The translations under genes and the position numbers were made by a program. Shown one piece after another: positions 36,743 through 45,900 of a stretch of DNA of 58,610 nt. The stretch's first letter is position 1. The number at the start of each line of letters is the position of its first letter. Below the pieces are notes generated by a model. That model was given only the letters and a program-made list of their open reading frames with translations, was not told the DNA's origin and searched no databases. The stretch spans positions 1 to 58,610 of the forward strand of contig JBBDMV010000144.1 of assembly GCA_040878115.1 (NCBI GenBank), written 5' to 3'. This stretch comes from JBBDMU01 sp040878115 (GTDB lineage: Bacteria; Bacteroidota; Rhodothermia; Balneolales; Natronogracilivirgulaceae).

Positions 36743-37561
36743 CTATTTCCCGCCATTAGCCTGCAGATCATCGATACAATTCCCATCAAGCTCAGGAACG
36801 GACCCTCCAATTATTAAAGCTTCTATACCGTCGGTCCTCGCGGTATAGTGCATCAGACAGCTACCATTGTCGCAATGCGCACCTTGCTCTTCATCCTTGT
36901 GGTCTGCCTGCATTTCCGAGCCGGTATTCACAAGCCCGAGTATATGGCCAAACTCATGGTTCAGCACGGTAGTTTCAACATTCCTTTTGGATGGCTTCCC
37001 CAATCCGCCTGAAACATCATCAATGTTATCATGGAACATGACCATCGACGTATTGCGGTAGGCAGCACCTAATATGTGACTGCCGTTAGAATCCTGGTCC
37101 GAACCACCATCCACATAAAGATAATAAGTGGCAATCGTATCAGCACGAATGTATTCCGTGCGATGCTCATCTTCCAGATCACGAATCTCGCTGATACTGT
37201 ACTTTTCTTTCCCGCCGGATGGGATCGGTCCTTCTACACGTAACTCCACACTCGCTTTATGTACCCGCTCTTCAAGAAATGATCCAAGATTATCCAATGC
37301 CGCATCCGTAGGCTCGGCGCCTTCCATATATTGGACCTGAACAATCAGGGTTTCAAAGGTTTCGCCCGATAGCAGGTCATTGGCCGATTCCCCAACGCCT
37401 TTTAAATGAGCAGATTGGCCGACTTCATCATGGTCATTTCCGTTCCCATTATCCTGGCCGGGACCTGTAACTTGATCATCACAGGTCGATACAAGAAAAA
37501 GTAAAGGCAGTAAAAAAATAAAGACTTTATTTCCCGAAGGGATTGTAGCGAAATAAGGCAT
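36743..37561 (-). CDS. Secreted or lipid-anchored metalloprotease (metzincin-like)
   Basis: A protein of about 272 residues with an N-terminal hydrophobic segment ending FLLPLLFLVSTCDDQ; the Cys may be lipidated, although Thr at -1 is unusual for a lipobox. A Gly/Asn/Asp-rich spacer follows. The zinc motif is HEFGHILGL, with a third ligand His probable in MQADHKDEEQG, and a Met-turn-like CLMHYTAR. This fits the metzincin/matrixin pattern. The ATG at 37561 is preferred over a TTG six codons upstream (37579). It is divergent from scpB. Confidence 0.83.
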   Translation of the reverse strand: MPYFATIPSGNKVFIFLLPLLFLVSTCDDQVTGPGQDNGNGNDHDEVGQSAHLKGVGESANDLLSGETFETLIVQVQYMEGAEPTDAALDNLGSFLEERVHKASVELRVEGPIPSGGKEKYSISEIRDLEDEHRTEYIRADTIATYYLYVDGGSDQDSNGSHILGAAYRNTSMVMFHDNIDDVSGGLGKPSKRNVETTVLNHEFGHILGLVNTGSEMQADHKDEEQGAHCDNGSCLMHYTARTDGIEALIIGGSVPELDGNCIDDLQANGGK

Positions 37562-37734
37562 AATGAAAAGATTAAACAAGATTAATTACGTTTTGCTAAT
37601 GCTCCTGTTAACCCAAAACAAGAATTCTTGTTGTATGTCGATTTCTAAAATTCAGGCTTTGTCAAATTCATCATACTTTCGTATCGTTTATCGTTACCTC
37701 GAAAGCCAACACACCTTTACTGCTGAATCATTCT

Positions 37735-38382
37735 ATGGATACATTAAAAATCAACGGGACCAACTTACATTCCATCGTTGAAGCCATACTTTTTTCGGGT
37801 AACAAACCACTCACACTTGAAGAAATTTGTCAGGCCATTCAGTCCTCGGTCGAAAACGCCGTTCTGAAGACTGAGGTGATCGAAACAGCCATCAATTCCC
37901 TTAACGCGGAATATGAAAACAGCGGACGTACTTTCAGCATCAATTACATAGGTGGTGGTTATACGTTTTCTACAAAAACCGAATTCCATCCCTGGTTAAA
38001 GACCTTTCAGCATCAGAACGCTAACCGAAAAATATCACAATCCGCACTGGAAACCCTGGCTATCATTGCCTATAAACAACCGGTCACCAAACCGGAAGTA
38101 GACAATCTGCGGGGTGTAGATTCGGGTTATATGGTTCGCCAGCTTCTTGAAAAAAATCTTATAGAAGTAGCCGGTAGATACGACGGGCCCGGTCGTGCTC
38201 TGCTTTATCGTACAACATCCGTATTTCTTCTTCATTTTGGCATTAATTCGATCAGCGATCTGCCCAAACCCCGCGAAATTGAAGACATCCTTAAAGACGA
38301 TGATATGGCCGACCACCGCCAGCTGATGGTCGACCTGAAAGCAGAGATCAATCCAAACGGGAACGGCAAAACCCCGGAATAA
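37735..38382 (+). CDS. scpB: Segregation and condensation protein B
   Basis: A partner of ScpA in the SMC condensin. The 215-residue protein has two winged-helix domains. The first begins SIVEAILFSGNKPLTLEEI, and the second contains the family signature SALETLAIIAYKQPVTKPEV (about 101-120), then RGVDSGYMVRQLLEKNLIE and LYRTT. The tail (about 185-215) is charged and low in structure. It lies about 11 kb from scpA with unrelated genes between. xth follows after 88 bases. Confidence 0.95.
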   Translation: MDTLKINGTNLHSIVEAILFSGNKPLTLEEICQAIQSSVENAVLKTEVIETAINSLNAEYENSGRTFSINYIGGGYTFSTKTEFHPWLKTFQHQNANRKISQSALETLAIIAYKQPVTKPEVDNLRGVDSGYMVRQLLEKNLIEVAGRYDGPGRALLYRTTSVFLLHFGINSISDLPKPREIEDILKDDDMADHRQLMVDLKAEINPNGNGKTPE

Positions 38383-38470
38383 AAAAAAGAAATAACCCAC
38401 AACCGCAGACCGGTGGATTTTCTTCTTCCCCCTATACATTTATCCCCATATACCCTATACCTCTATACCG

Positions 38471-39235
38471 ATGATCATCAGCAGTTACAACGTCAACGGA
38501 ATCCGCGCCGCAGACCGTAAAGGCTTTGCCGACTGGGTCTCCAAATCCAAACCCGATATCATTTGCCTGCAGGAGCTCAAAGCACATGAAGACCAGGTTC
38601 CGGAAACGGTGTATAACGGGCTATACCACGGTGTGTTCCATTGCGCTGAAAAAAAAGGCTATTCCGGCGTAGGCTTGCTGTCCAAAGAAAAACCACTGCA
38701 TGTAGAATGCGGCATGGGTGTGGACTGGGTCGACAGCGAAGGACGGGTCATCATGGCGGAATACAAAAACATCCGGGTCTTCTCGGTATATGCTCCCAGT
38801 GGAACTACCGGCAATGTACGCCAGGCACAGAAATACAAGTTCATGGACGACTTTCATCTGTTTGCCGCCCCCTTCCTGAAAGACAAAAAGCCCACCGTCT
38901 TCTGCGGGGATTTCAACATAGCCCACACAGAACTCGATATCCACAATCCTGTCTCCAATAAAAAAACATCCGGATTCTTGCCCGAAGAGCGGGAGTGGTT
39001 TACCAAATTCCTTGAAGCCGGCTACACCGATATTTTCCGCACACTAAACGCAGACACCCACGATCTTTACAGCTGGTGGACCTACCGGGCCGCGGCCAAA
39101 TCAAGGAACAAAGGCTGGCGCCTTGATTATCAACTGGCCACCTCATCATTACTGGAAAACGCCAAAGTCGCGAAAATAGAATCCGAGTGGGATATGTCCG
39201 ATCATGCCCCGGTGACCATCGAATATAGTATTTGA
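38471..39235 (+). CDS. xth: Exodeoxyribonuclease III
   Basis: An AP endonuclease/3'-5' exonuclease (254 residues) for base-excision repair. Motifs: SYNVNGIRAADRKGF (N-terminus), ICLQELKAHE (metal-binding Glu), YAPSGT, FCGDFNIAHTELDIHNP (Asp-Asn pair) and the C-terminal SDHAPV (catalytic His). It ends before a long hairpin that probably terminates its message. Confidence 0.95.
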   Translation: MIISSYNVNGIRAADRKGFADWVSKSKPDIICLQELKAHEDQVPETVYNGLYHGVFHCAEKKGYSGVGLLSKEKPLHVECGMGVDWVDSEGRVIMAEYKNIRVFSVYAPSGTTGNVRQAQKYKFMDDFHLFAAPFLKDKKPTVFCGDFNIAHTELDIHNPVSNKKTSGFLPEEREWFTKFLEAGYTDIFRTLNADTHDLYSWWTYRAAAKSRNKGWRLDYQLATSSLLENAKVAKIESEWDMSDHAPVTIEYSI

Positions 39236-39590
39236 TAACATAACTCCAGCACACCAAGGCTGTTCGCCTGAATTCGTTTTACCCTCCATTCCCGGGGCTT
39301 GCTTTGATCAACGACGTATCAAGGCCGTATCAACACCGTATCAAAGCCGTATATATATGGTGTTGATACGGCCTTGATATGTTTTTAATACGTTTTTCTT
39401 CAAAGGTTGATTAAACCCGGTCTTGGCCTTCAAGTATCGTACATGTGGCCGGCCTAATGAGCAGCATCTTCAAGGAATAACACGAGATTTATGCTCATCC
39501 TGGAATAAGCCTGAATTAGCAGCGCCTAAGCTGAGAGATATGGATTTCAATCAACATCCTGTTTTAACAGAAGGAAGGAATTTGGATGGT
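39236..39590. other. Convergent intergenic region with long hairpin
   Basis: This 355-base gap lies between the stops of xth and the PLP-enzyme gene. The notable content is the modular hairpin at 39315-39390. The rest, 39420-39590, has a short open frame with no recognisable protein features and is judged non-coding. Confidence 0.5.
39315..39386 (+). terminator. 27-bp hairpin built from 11-bp modules, with T-run (repeat copy 2)
   Basis: 39315-39341 pairs with 39355-39381 over 27 base pairs (two of them G-U), with a 13-base loop, and is followed by five T residues at 39382-39386. The arms are built from the 11-bp unit GTATCAAGGCC and relatives. The left arm is identical over 27 bases to 18139-18165. 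Its position after xth, in a convergent gap, suits a terminator, but the stem is far longer than needed. Confidence 0.75.
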
Positions 39591-40715
39591 TTAAACTTGA
39601 TTTAAAGCCACTTCAATATCCTCTATTAAATCATCGGGGTGTTCAAGGCCTACCGAAAGGCGGATCAGGTTGGCCGGTGTTTGAGTATTTTCCGCCTCGC
39701 TGCGCACCCGCTGTTCCCATATGCTTTCAACGCCACCCAGGCTGGTAGCATTGGTGATGATTTGGGCAGATGATGTGATTTTCATGGCATCATTCCCGGT
39801 GCCTTTGATTTGGAAGGATATCATCCCGCCATAATCGCTCATTTGCGATTGGGCTATAAGGTGACCGGGGTGAGATTGCAGGCCGGGATAGAAAACCCGT
39901 TCTACTTTCGGGTGATCATTCAGGAATACTGCAATTTTACCGGCATTCCCGCAATGGCCGCGCATGCGGTAGGGAAGGGTTTTTATGCTGCGCTGCAGCA
40001 ACCAGCAATCCTGGGGCGATGGAACGGCCCCGCTGATCTGTTGTATGGACCTGATGTTTTCGAAGATTTCGTTCTCTTCTTTTGTGACGACCGCACCGCT
40101 GAGGATATCGCTGTGCCCCGATAAATACTTTGTTGAAGAATGCATAACCAGATTAGCCCCGAGGTCCAGCGGGTTTTGCAATGCCGGACTAGACCAGGTG
40201 TTATCCACACATACGGTGATATCGCGTGATGATGCCAGCTCGCAGACCTTTTTAATGTCTGTAATGTGAAGCATTGGGTTTGATGGGGTCTCAATCCAGA
40301 TCAACCGGGTATTGTGCTGTATAGCTGAACCAACTTTGTCCAAATCTGTCATATCCACGAAGCTGGTATCCAGGTTCCAGCGTTTCATCAAGCCTGTTAA
40401 AAGCTCGCGGGTCCCATGATAAACGTCCAACGGCAGAATGACGTGAACACCGGGTTCAAGCGCTTGAAAGATCGCCGTACTTGCTGCCATACCGGATGCA
40501 AACGCCGCTGCTTTTTTCCCTTGTTCCAATACGGTTAGTAACTCTTCCAGGCTTTCCCGGTTCGGGTTTGATGCGCGGGTATAGACGTGGCCGGCAGGAT
40601 CGGCGCTGTCATCCTTGTGCCGGTAAATGGTGCTGGGGTAAATCGGGGCGGTCACGGCACGGTTATCGGTATCATTCTTTGCGCCTGCGTGAATGGATTT
40701 AGTTTCTATACGCAT
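39591..40715 (-). CDS. Cys/Met metabolism PLP-dependent enzyme (cystathionine gamma-synthase/lyase family)
   Basis: A fold-type I enzyme of 374 residues. Motifs: SIHAGAKNDTDNRAVTAPIY at the N-terminus, YTRASNPNRESLEELL, FASGMAASTAI, and the cofactor lysine in HSSTKYLSGHSDI (about 195). The C-terminus has RLSVGLEHPDDLIEDIEVAL. Family members include cystathionine gamma-synthase, cystathionine beta/gamma-lyase and methionine gamma-lyase; sequence alone does not settle which. It lies 48 bases downstream of kbl on the same strand and may be co-transcribed. Confidence 0.9.
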   Translation of the reverse strand: MRIETKSIHAGAKNDTDNRAVTAPIYPSTIYRHKDDSADPAGHVYTRASNPNRESLEELLTVLEQGKKAAAFASGMAASTAIFQALEPGVHVILPLDVYHGTRELLTGLMKRWNLDTSFVDMTDLDKVGSAIQHNTRLIWIETPSNPMLHITDIKKVCELASSRDITVCVDNTWSSPALQNPLDLGANLVMHSSTKYLSGHSDILSGAVVTKEENEIFENIRSIQQISGAVPSPQDCWLLQRSIKTLPYRMRGHCGNAGKIAVFLNDHPKVERVFYPGLQSHPGHLIAQSQMSDYGGMISFQIKGTGNDAMKITSSAQIITNATSLGGVESIWEQRVRSEAENTQTPANLIRLSVGLEHPDDLIEDIEVALNQV

Positions 40716-40763
40716 AGTTGAGGTAAGTGGTTTATTTGCAGTTCGTAATTGCTCGTTCGCAAT

Positions 40764-41951
40764 TTATTTAATGATTCCCAATTCTTTGCCTACTTCTGTA
40801 AACGCTTGCAGGGCTTTATTTAGATGCTCTCGCTCATGTGCAGCCGATAGCTGGACCCGTATACGGGCTTGTCCTTTAGGGACTACCGGGTAATAAAATC
40901 CGATCACATAAATTCCCTTTTCAAGAAGCTTTTCCGCAAATTGCTGTGAAAGCGCGGCGTCATATACCATGATGGGGACAATAGGATGCTGCCCCGGTTT
41001 GATGTCAAAGCCGAATTCGGTCATCTGCTCCCGGAAATATCGTGTATTTTCCTCCAGTTTATTTTTCAACTCTGAGGTTTTTGAAAGCAGGTCCAGCACC
41101 TCGATCGACGCACCGGTTATAGAAGGAGCAAGCGTGTTAGAGAAAAGATACGGCCGGGACTTCTGCCTGAGCATTTCGATGATCTCTTTTTTACCTGAGG
41201 TAAATCCACCGGAAGCACCGCCGAGCGCTTTTCCCAGGGTGCTTGTAATGATGTCAATCCGGTCTGTCACATTTTGAAGTTCATGAACTCCACGGCCGGT
41301 CTCACCCATAAAGCCTGTGGCGTGGGCCTCGTCAACCATGACCAAAGCATTGTACTCGTCAGCCAGGTCACAGATCTTGTCTAGCTGAGCAATGGTACCG
41401 TCCATGGAAAAGACGCTGTCCGTGACGATGATGCGGTGGCGGGCCTCTTTAGCTTCCTCCAGCCGGGCCTTCAGGTCCGCCATATCGTTGTGCTTATATC
41501 GCAGCCTCTTTGATTTGGTGAGCCTTACCCCGTCAATGATGGATGCATGGTTTAAAGCGTCGGAAATGATAGCATCCTCAGGGCCAAAAAAGGGTTCAAA
41601 TACGCCACCGTTGGCGTCAAAATTGGCAGCGTACAAAATGGTATCCTCAGTACCCAGGAATTCGGCCATTTTGCGTTCGAGCTCTTTATGGATATCAAGG
41701 GTTCCGCAAATAAACCGGACCGAAGACATCCCGTAACCGTGGGAATCAATATACTTTTTTGCGGCCTTTATAACTTTGGGATGGGAGGACAGGCCCAGGT
41801 AATTATTTGCACAAAAATTAATGACGGATTGGCCCGACGTCTTGATCTCAGCACCCTGCGGTGTCGTGATCACCCGTTCTGTTTTGTGTAAACCTTCCTT
41901 TTTCAAAGTTTCCAGTTCTTTTTCTAAAACCGGCTTCAGCGTTTTGTACAT
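40764..41951 (-). CDS. kbl: Glycine C-acetyltransferase (2-amino-3-ketobutyrate CoA ligase)
   Basis: The second step of threonine catabolism: 2-amino-3-oxobutyrate plus CoA gives glycine and acetyl-CoA. The 395-residue alpha-oxoamine synthase has NFCANNYLGLSSHPKV, GYGMSSVRFICGTLDIHKEL, VMVDEAHATGFMG and the PLP lysine in STLGKALGGASGGF. Kbl is favoured over AONS by length, motifs and its divergent neighbour tdh. The 181-base divergent gap contains a 10-bp inverted repeat. Confidence 0.93.
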   Translation of the reverse strand: MYKTLKPVLEKELETLKKEGLHKTERVITTPQGAEIKTSGQSVINFCANNYLGLSSHPKVIKAAKKYIDSHGYGMSSVRFICGTLDIHKELERKMAEFLGTEDTILYAANFDANGGVFEPFFGPEDAIISDALNHASIIDGVRLTKSKRLRYKHNDMADLKARLEEAKEARHRIIVTDSVFSMDGTIAQLDKICDLADEYNALVMVDEAHATGFMGETGRGVHELQNVTDRIDIITSTLGKALGGASGGFTSGKKEIIEMLRQKSRPYLFSNTLAPSITGASIEVLDLLSKTSELKNKLEENTRYFREQMTEFGFDIKPGQHPIVPIMVYDAALSQQFAEKLLEKGIYVIGFYYPVVPKGQARIRVQLSAAHEREHLNKALQAFTEVGKELGIIK

Positions 41952-41973
41952 ATAGTAATTACCCGTTACTTTT

Positions 41974-42037
41974 TAGATTAACCGTAATATATGAAATATG
42001 TTTGCCGGAATTAATGACGATCCAAAAGGTTAATCTA
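41974..42037. promoter_or_regulatory. Candidate operator between kbl and tdh
   Basis: TAGATTAACC (41974-41983) and GGTTAATCTA (42028-42037) form a perfect 10-bp inverted repeat with a 44-base spacer. A third partial copy, GATTAAC, is at 42072-42078. The repeats sit in the 181-base divergent promoter region. They could bind one regulator that controls both threonine-catabolic genes; this is inferred. Confidence 0.45.
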
Positions 42038-42132
42038 TTCCTATACATAACATTCATTGGTAGAATTTTATGATTAACTTATGGACCCATAAAAGCATTA
42101 TGGTGTGAAATTTTTAAAGCATAAAATCCATC

Positions 42133-43083
42133 ATGGAGAAAATTTTAGTTATAGGCGCATGTGGCCAGCTGGGTACCGATTTAACCGGGGAGTTGAGAAG
42201 GGTTTTTGGTAGAGATCGCGTTATAGCATCTGATTTAAAAGCATCTTCGGACGTTATGAAATATGGTCCGTTCGAAACACTGGATGTTACTAAGATTAAC
42301 AGCATCATTGATTTGATAAAAAAGCATGAGATCACCCAGATTTATAACCTGGCCAGCATCCTTTCGGCAAAAGCTGAACAAAACGCAAAGCTTGCCTGGG
42401 ATGTGAACATCACCGGTTTATTGAATACTTTGGAGATAGCCAGAGAAAAGCGGGTCCAAAGAGTTTTCTGGCCCAGTTCAATTGCCGTTTTCGGGCCCGG
42501 CACGCCTTCTGATCATACGCCCCAAGTCACTATTATGAACCCTAAGACCGTGTATGGTATTAGCAAACTGGCCGGGGAGCGGTGGTGTGAATATTATCAT
42601 GATCATTATGATGTGGATGTACGTAGCCTGCGTTATCCGGGCCTGATCAGCCACAGTGCCCCTCCGGGTGGCGGGACCACTGATTACGCCGTTGATATGT
42701 ACCACAAAGCCCTAAAAGAAGGATCGTTTGTATCCTATTTAGCCGAGGATACCTCATTGCCCTTCATGTACATGAATGATGCCATCAAGGCCACTATGCA
42801 ATTGATGGAAGCTGAGGCTAATTGCATTAAAGTTCGTTCAAGTTATAACGTAGGGGCGTTCAGTATCTCGCCGGGTGACATTGCAACATCCATTAAAGAA
42901 CATATTCCTGATTTTACCATTTCTTATCGTCCCGATTACCGGCAAAGAATTGCTGAAAGCTGGCCACATAGCATAGACGATTCGGTGGCCCGGAAAGAAT
43001 GGGGTTGGCAGCATGATTTCGACCTGAAAAAAATGACCCGGGATATGCTGGAGAAGCTGGATAATTTAACGTTTAGAGGGTAA
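42133..43083 (+). CDS. tdh: L-threonine 3-dehydrogenase, epimerase-type (SDR)
   Basis: This oxidises threonine to 2-amino-3-oxobutyrate using NAD+. It is a 316-residue extended short-chain dehydrogenase, not the zinc-containing medium-chain type. Motifs: VIGACGQLGTDL at the N-terminus, VFWPSSIAVFGP, TVYGISKLAGERW (catalytic Tyr-x-x-x-Lys) and RYPGLISHSAPPGGGTTDYA, which is diagnostic for this threonine dehydrogenase group. The divergent kbl supplies the next enzyme. The protein ends before a CCACGAAG-type repeat. Confidence 0.92.
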   Translation: MEKILVIGACGQLGTDLTGELRRVFGRDRVIASDLKASSDVMKYGPFETLDVTKINSIIDLIKKHEITQIYNLASILSAKAEQNAKLAWDVNITGLLNTLEIAREKRVQRVFWPSSIAVFGPGTPSDHTPQVTIMNPKTVYGISKLAGERWCEYYHDHYDVDVRSLRYPGLISHSAPPGGGTTDYAVDMYHKALKEGSFVSYLAEDTSLPFMYMNDAIKATMQLMEAEANCIKVRSSYNVGAFSISPGDIATSIKEHIPDFTISYRPDYRQRIAESWPHSIDDSVARKEWGWQHDFDLKKMTRDMLEKLDNLTFRG

Positions 43084-43090
43084 TTCTTTC

Positions 43091-43120
43091 AAACCACGAA
43101 GAGCACAAAGGTCACTAAGA
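43091..43120. repeat. CCACGAAG-type short intergenic repeat
   Basis: Three imperfect units with a period of about 10 bases (CCACGAAGAG, CACAAAGGTC, ACTAAGAATA) lie between the stops of tdh and the M48 gene. From memory, degenerate CCACGAAG/CACGAAGG strings recur between genes in many bacteria. Function unknown. Confidence 0.45.
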
Positions 43121-43170
43121 ATAAGAGCAACATATCGAACTTTCAGTGGTTCGGGATATTAAATAAGCCT

Positions 43171-44421
43171 TCAAAGGTTTTTCTTATCGCTATACTGCCT
43201 TATCGCCGCTATTCTTTTCATTGTCGGGGGATGAGAATAGTTGATGAAGACATAGAACCAGTGCGGTGTCAAGTTCGACAGGTTATCTACCGATAGTTTT
43301 TTGAGAACCTGTACCATAGTTTCCGGCTCGCCGGTGGTTTCGGCTGCGAAGCGGTCGGCTTCGAATTCATTCTTTCGTGAGAACATCTGCATGAAGATGG
43401 ACAAAAACATTTCAATAGGGGCGAACAACATTCCGAAGAAAATCAGCCCGGCATACACGGAAGTCTGTTCCATATAAAAAGCATCAAAAAGCCCCTGGCT
43501 GGTAAGGAATATCTGTAGCAAGCCAAACATGGCCCCCATATGCAATATGCTGATGATCATGCTTTTTTGGATATGTTTTTTCTTATAATGGCCAATTTCA
43601 TGGGCTAACACGGAAACCAGCTCCGGTACCGTGTGTTTTTCGATTAGAGTATCAAACAAAGCGATGCGCTTGTTTTTGCCAAATCCCGTAAAAAAAGCGT
43701 TCGATTTCGTAGATCTTTTGGAACCGTCTATCATATAAACATCCCCAAGGGGGAAATCCACTGATTTTGCATAATCAAGGATGGCTCGCTTAAGCTCTCC
43801 GCCTTCAAGGGGTATAAATTTGTTGAATAGTGGCATAATCCAGGTGGGGGCGATGAACTGTACAACCAGAATGAAAGCAGTAGCCGCGCCCCAGGCATAC
43901 AGCCAGGCATAAAGGCCTGCGAATTCAAAGAACCAGATAATACCCGCCAGAAGCGGCAAGCCCAGCAGAGCGGAAAGCAGCAGCCCCTTTGCCATATCCG
44001 CTGCAAAGGTGGTTGGAGTGGTTTTGTTGAAACCATATTTCTCCTCAATTACAAATGTGGAGTACAGGCTGAAAGGGAGTGAGAGAATGGTCTGCCCAAG
44101 CATCAAAATGCTAATATAAAAAAGTCCGGTGGGGATAAGCCCTAATCCCCAGTCGCGCACGACCTGGTCCAGATAGTTGAAGCCACCCAGAAACCAGAAT
44201 GCCAGGACAAAAAACAGGCTGAAAGTAGATGAGATGAAACCGAAACGGGCCCGTTCCCTTGTATACTCCTGGGAGCGCCTATATTCGTCCTCATCATACA
44301 CACCCTCAAATTCTTTAGGGAGATCTTTTTTTAAAGATTTCAAGTTTAAATAACCGCCCGTAAGATTCAGCAGGTAATCAAACAGCAGCGCGGCAAGGAT
44401 AATGATGGCGTAAATGTTCAT
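43171..44421 (-). CDS. M48 family metallopeptidase (CAAX prenyl protease 1 / Ste24-like)
   Basis: A membrane zinc peptidase of 416 residues. Six or seven helices alternate with loops: LNIYAIIILAALLFDYLL-like start (YAIIILAALLFDYLLNL), two near 65-120, one or more near 155-205. The zinc motif is HEIGHYKKKH (about 282-291) and the downstream ligand is Glu in NEFEADRFAAE. FVIEEKYGFNKTTP is a Ste24 hallmark. Bacterial members probably act in membrane protein quality control. It is divergent from the oxoamine synthase gene. Confidence 0.93.
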   Translation of the reverse strand: MNIYAIIILAALLFDYLLNLTGGYLNLKSLKKDLPKEFEGVYDEDEYRRSQEYTRERARFGFISSTFSLFFVLAFWFLGGFNYLDQVVRDWGLGLIPTGLFYISILMLGQTILSLPFSLYSTFVIEEKYGFNKTTPTTFAADMAKGLLLSALLGLPLLAGIIWFFEFAGLYAWLYAWGAATAFILVVQFIAPTWIMPLFNKFIPLEGGELKRAILDYAKSVDFPLGDVYMIDGSKRSTKSNAFFTGFGKNKRIALFDTLIEKHTVPELVSVLAHEIGHYKKKHIQKSMIISILHMGAMFGLLQIFLTSQGLFDAFYMEQTSVYAGLIFFGMLFAPIEMFLSIFMQMFSRKNEFEADRFAAETTGEPETMVQVLKKLSVDNLSNLTPHWFYVFINYSHPPTMKRIAAIRQYSDKKNL

Positions 44422-44668
44422 AGCATGATTGTTAAAGAAGATATTCGATTCCGGTTACGAAGCCTAAAGATAGTTATTTTAACGGTGAAACTGACTTCTG
44501 ATTAAATCACTGGAAGAAAACTGGTTATGAAATACACAAGTGAATTTCATTGTTTACAAACATAACATAATGCTTGAAACTTATCATTTTATTTGATTTA
44601 TCCCCGTATTTATTTAGCTTATCGGTACTGTTATTGTATACGGATTCTATTACCCATTTCTCATATTT

Positions 44669-45898
44669 ATGGATTTATTTGACAAGATCGCAGGACGCCC
44701 GGGGCCTTTAGGTGAAGTTGTGTCCAGAGGCCATGGCTATTTTACATTCCCGAAGCTCGATGGGCCCATTGGGCCAGAAATGAAATTTAATGACAAAGAT
44801 GTAATTGTCTGGAGCGTAAATGATTATTTGGGGATAGCCTCAAACCCGGATGTGCATAAAGTTGACGTAGAAGCTGCAGAAAAGTATGGCTACAGTACGC
44901 CCATGGGAGCGCGTATGATGAGTGGTAATTCCGACGAGCACGAAGCTCTGGAGCGTGAGCTGGCTGATTTTACTCATAAGCCGTCAGCTATGCTATTGAA
45001 TTACGGATACCAGGGAGTCGCCAGTGTGATCCCTGCCCTGCTTACGCGCAACGACTACCTGATCTATGATGAACTTAGCCATGCATGTATTATAGATGGC
45101 AAGCAGTTAGCTATCTGCGACTCTTTTGTATATAAGCATAATGATATCGAAAGCCTGGAGAAACAGCTCTCCAGGGCAACCCGGATGGCAACTCCGGAAT
45201 CATCGATCCTTGTTGTTACGGAAGGTGTTTTTGGAATGACCGGTGATCTCGGCAACCTCGAAGAGATTATCGCTCTTAAAGAAAAGTACAACTTTCGCCT
45301 GATGGTTGATGATGCCCACGGCGTCGGCACGATTGGCCATGATGGCTCAGGAACCGGCACCGAACTGGGTTGCCATGAAGGTATTGATATTTATTTCGGG
45401 ACCTTTGCCAAGTCCTTTGCATTAATCGGAGCTTTTCTTTCAACAGAGCCGCACATTACTGAATTTCTTCGTGCAAATGTAAGAAGCCAAATTTATGCAA
45501 AATCCCTGCCTATAGCCCTTGTCATTTCGGCCCGGGAAAGGCTAAGGCAAATACGTCAACATCCGGAATGGCGTGATAAGTTATGGGAGAATGCTATCGC
45601 ATTGAGAAAAGGGTTAACAGACCTTGGATATAATGTGTTACCCTCAGAAAGCCCGATTACCCCGGTCCTTACGCATGGAAGCCTTGATTTGTGCGCCAAA
45701 ATAATCACCGAACTGCGGGAAAGCCACGGTATTTTTGTTAGTGGTGTTTCTTACCCTGTAGTGCCACGAGGTGTGGTACTGATCCGTCTGATCCCAACGG
45801 CAAACCATACTTCTAAACATATTGAAAAAACCCTAAACGCTTTTGAGGCTATTCAGGATCTTGTGAAAAATGAAGAGACTGTCGAATTAAGTGCTTAA
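44669..45898 (+). CDS. Alpha-oxoamine synthase family enzyme (serine/cysteate acyltransferase or AONS-like)
   Basis: A fold-type I PLP enzyme of 409 residues. It shares WSVNDYLGIASNPDV, GARMMSGNSDEHEALE, MVDDAHGVGTIG and PLP lysine in YFGTFAKSFALIGAF with the AONS/Kbl/SPT family. The N-terminal GPLGEVVSRGHGYFTFPKL extension is typical of a subgroup common in the Bacteroidota superphylum, separate from Kbl. Likely reactions are condensation of an amino acid with an acyl thioester, as in sphingolipid or sulfonolipid base synthesis. No biotin genes are near. The substrate is uncertain. Confidence 0.8.
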   Translation: MDLFDKIAGRPGPLGEVVSRGHGYFTFPKLDGPIGPEMKFNDKDVIVWSVNDYLGIASNPDVHKVDVEAAEKYGYSTPMGARMMSGNSDEHEALERELADFTHKPSAMLLNYGYQGVASVIPALLTRNDYLIYDELSHACIIDGKQLAICDSFVYKHNDIESLEKQLSRATRMATPESSILVVTEGVFGMTGDLGNLEEIIALKEKYNFRLMVDDAHGVGTIGHDGSGTGTELGCHEGIDIYFGTFAKSFALIGAFLSTEPHITEFLRANVRSQIYAKSLPIALVISARERLRQIRQHPEWRDKLWENAIALRKGLTDLGYNVLPSESPITPVLTHGSLDLCAKIITELRESHGIFVSGVSYPVVPRGVVLIRLIPTANHTSKHIEKTLNAFEAIQDLVKNEETVELSA

Positions 45899-45900
45899 AC

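Noticed and set aside
37563..37781. 72-codon open frame upstream of scpB
   Set aside because: It overlaps the scpB start in another frame and the beginning of the - strand metalloprotease gene. It shows no family features.
39423..39605. 60-codon open frame on the + strand
   Set aside because: It is short, has no recognisable features and runs into the end of the convergent PLP-enzyme gene.
44527..44550. ATGAAAT/ATTTCAT inverted repeat in the M48-oxoamine synthase gap
   Set aside because: It is only 7 bp and AT-rich, which is expected by chance in such a region.
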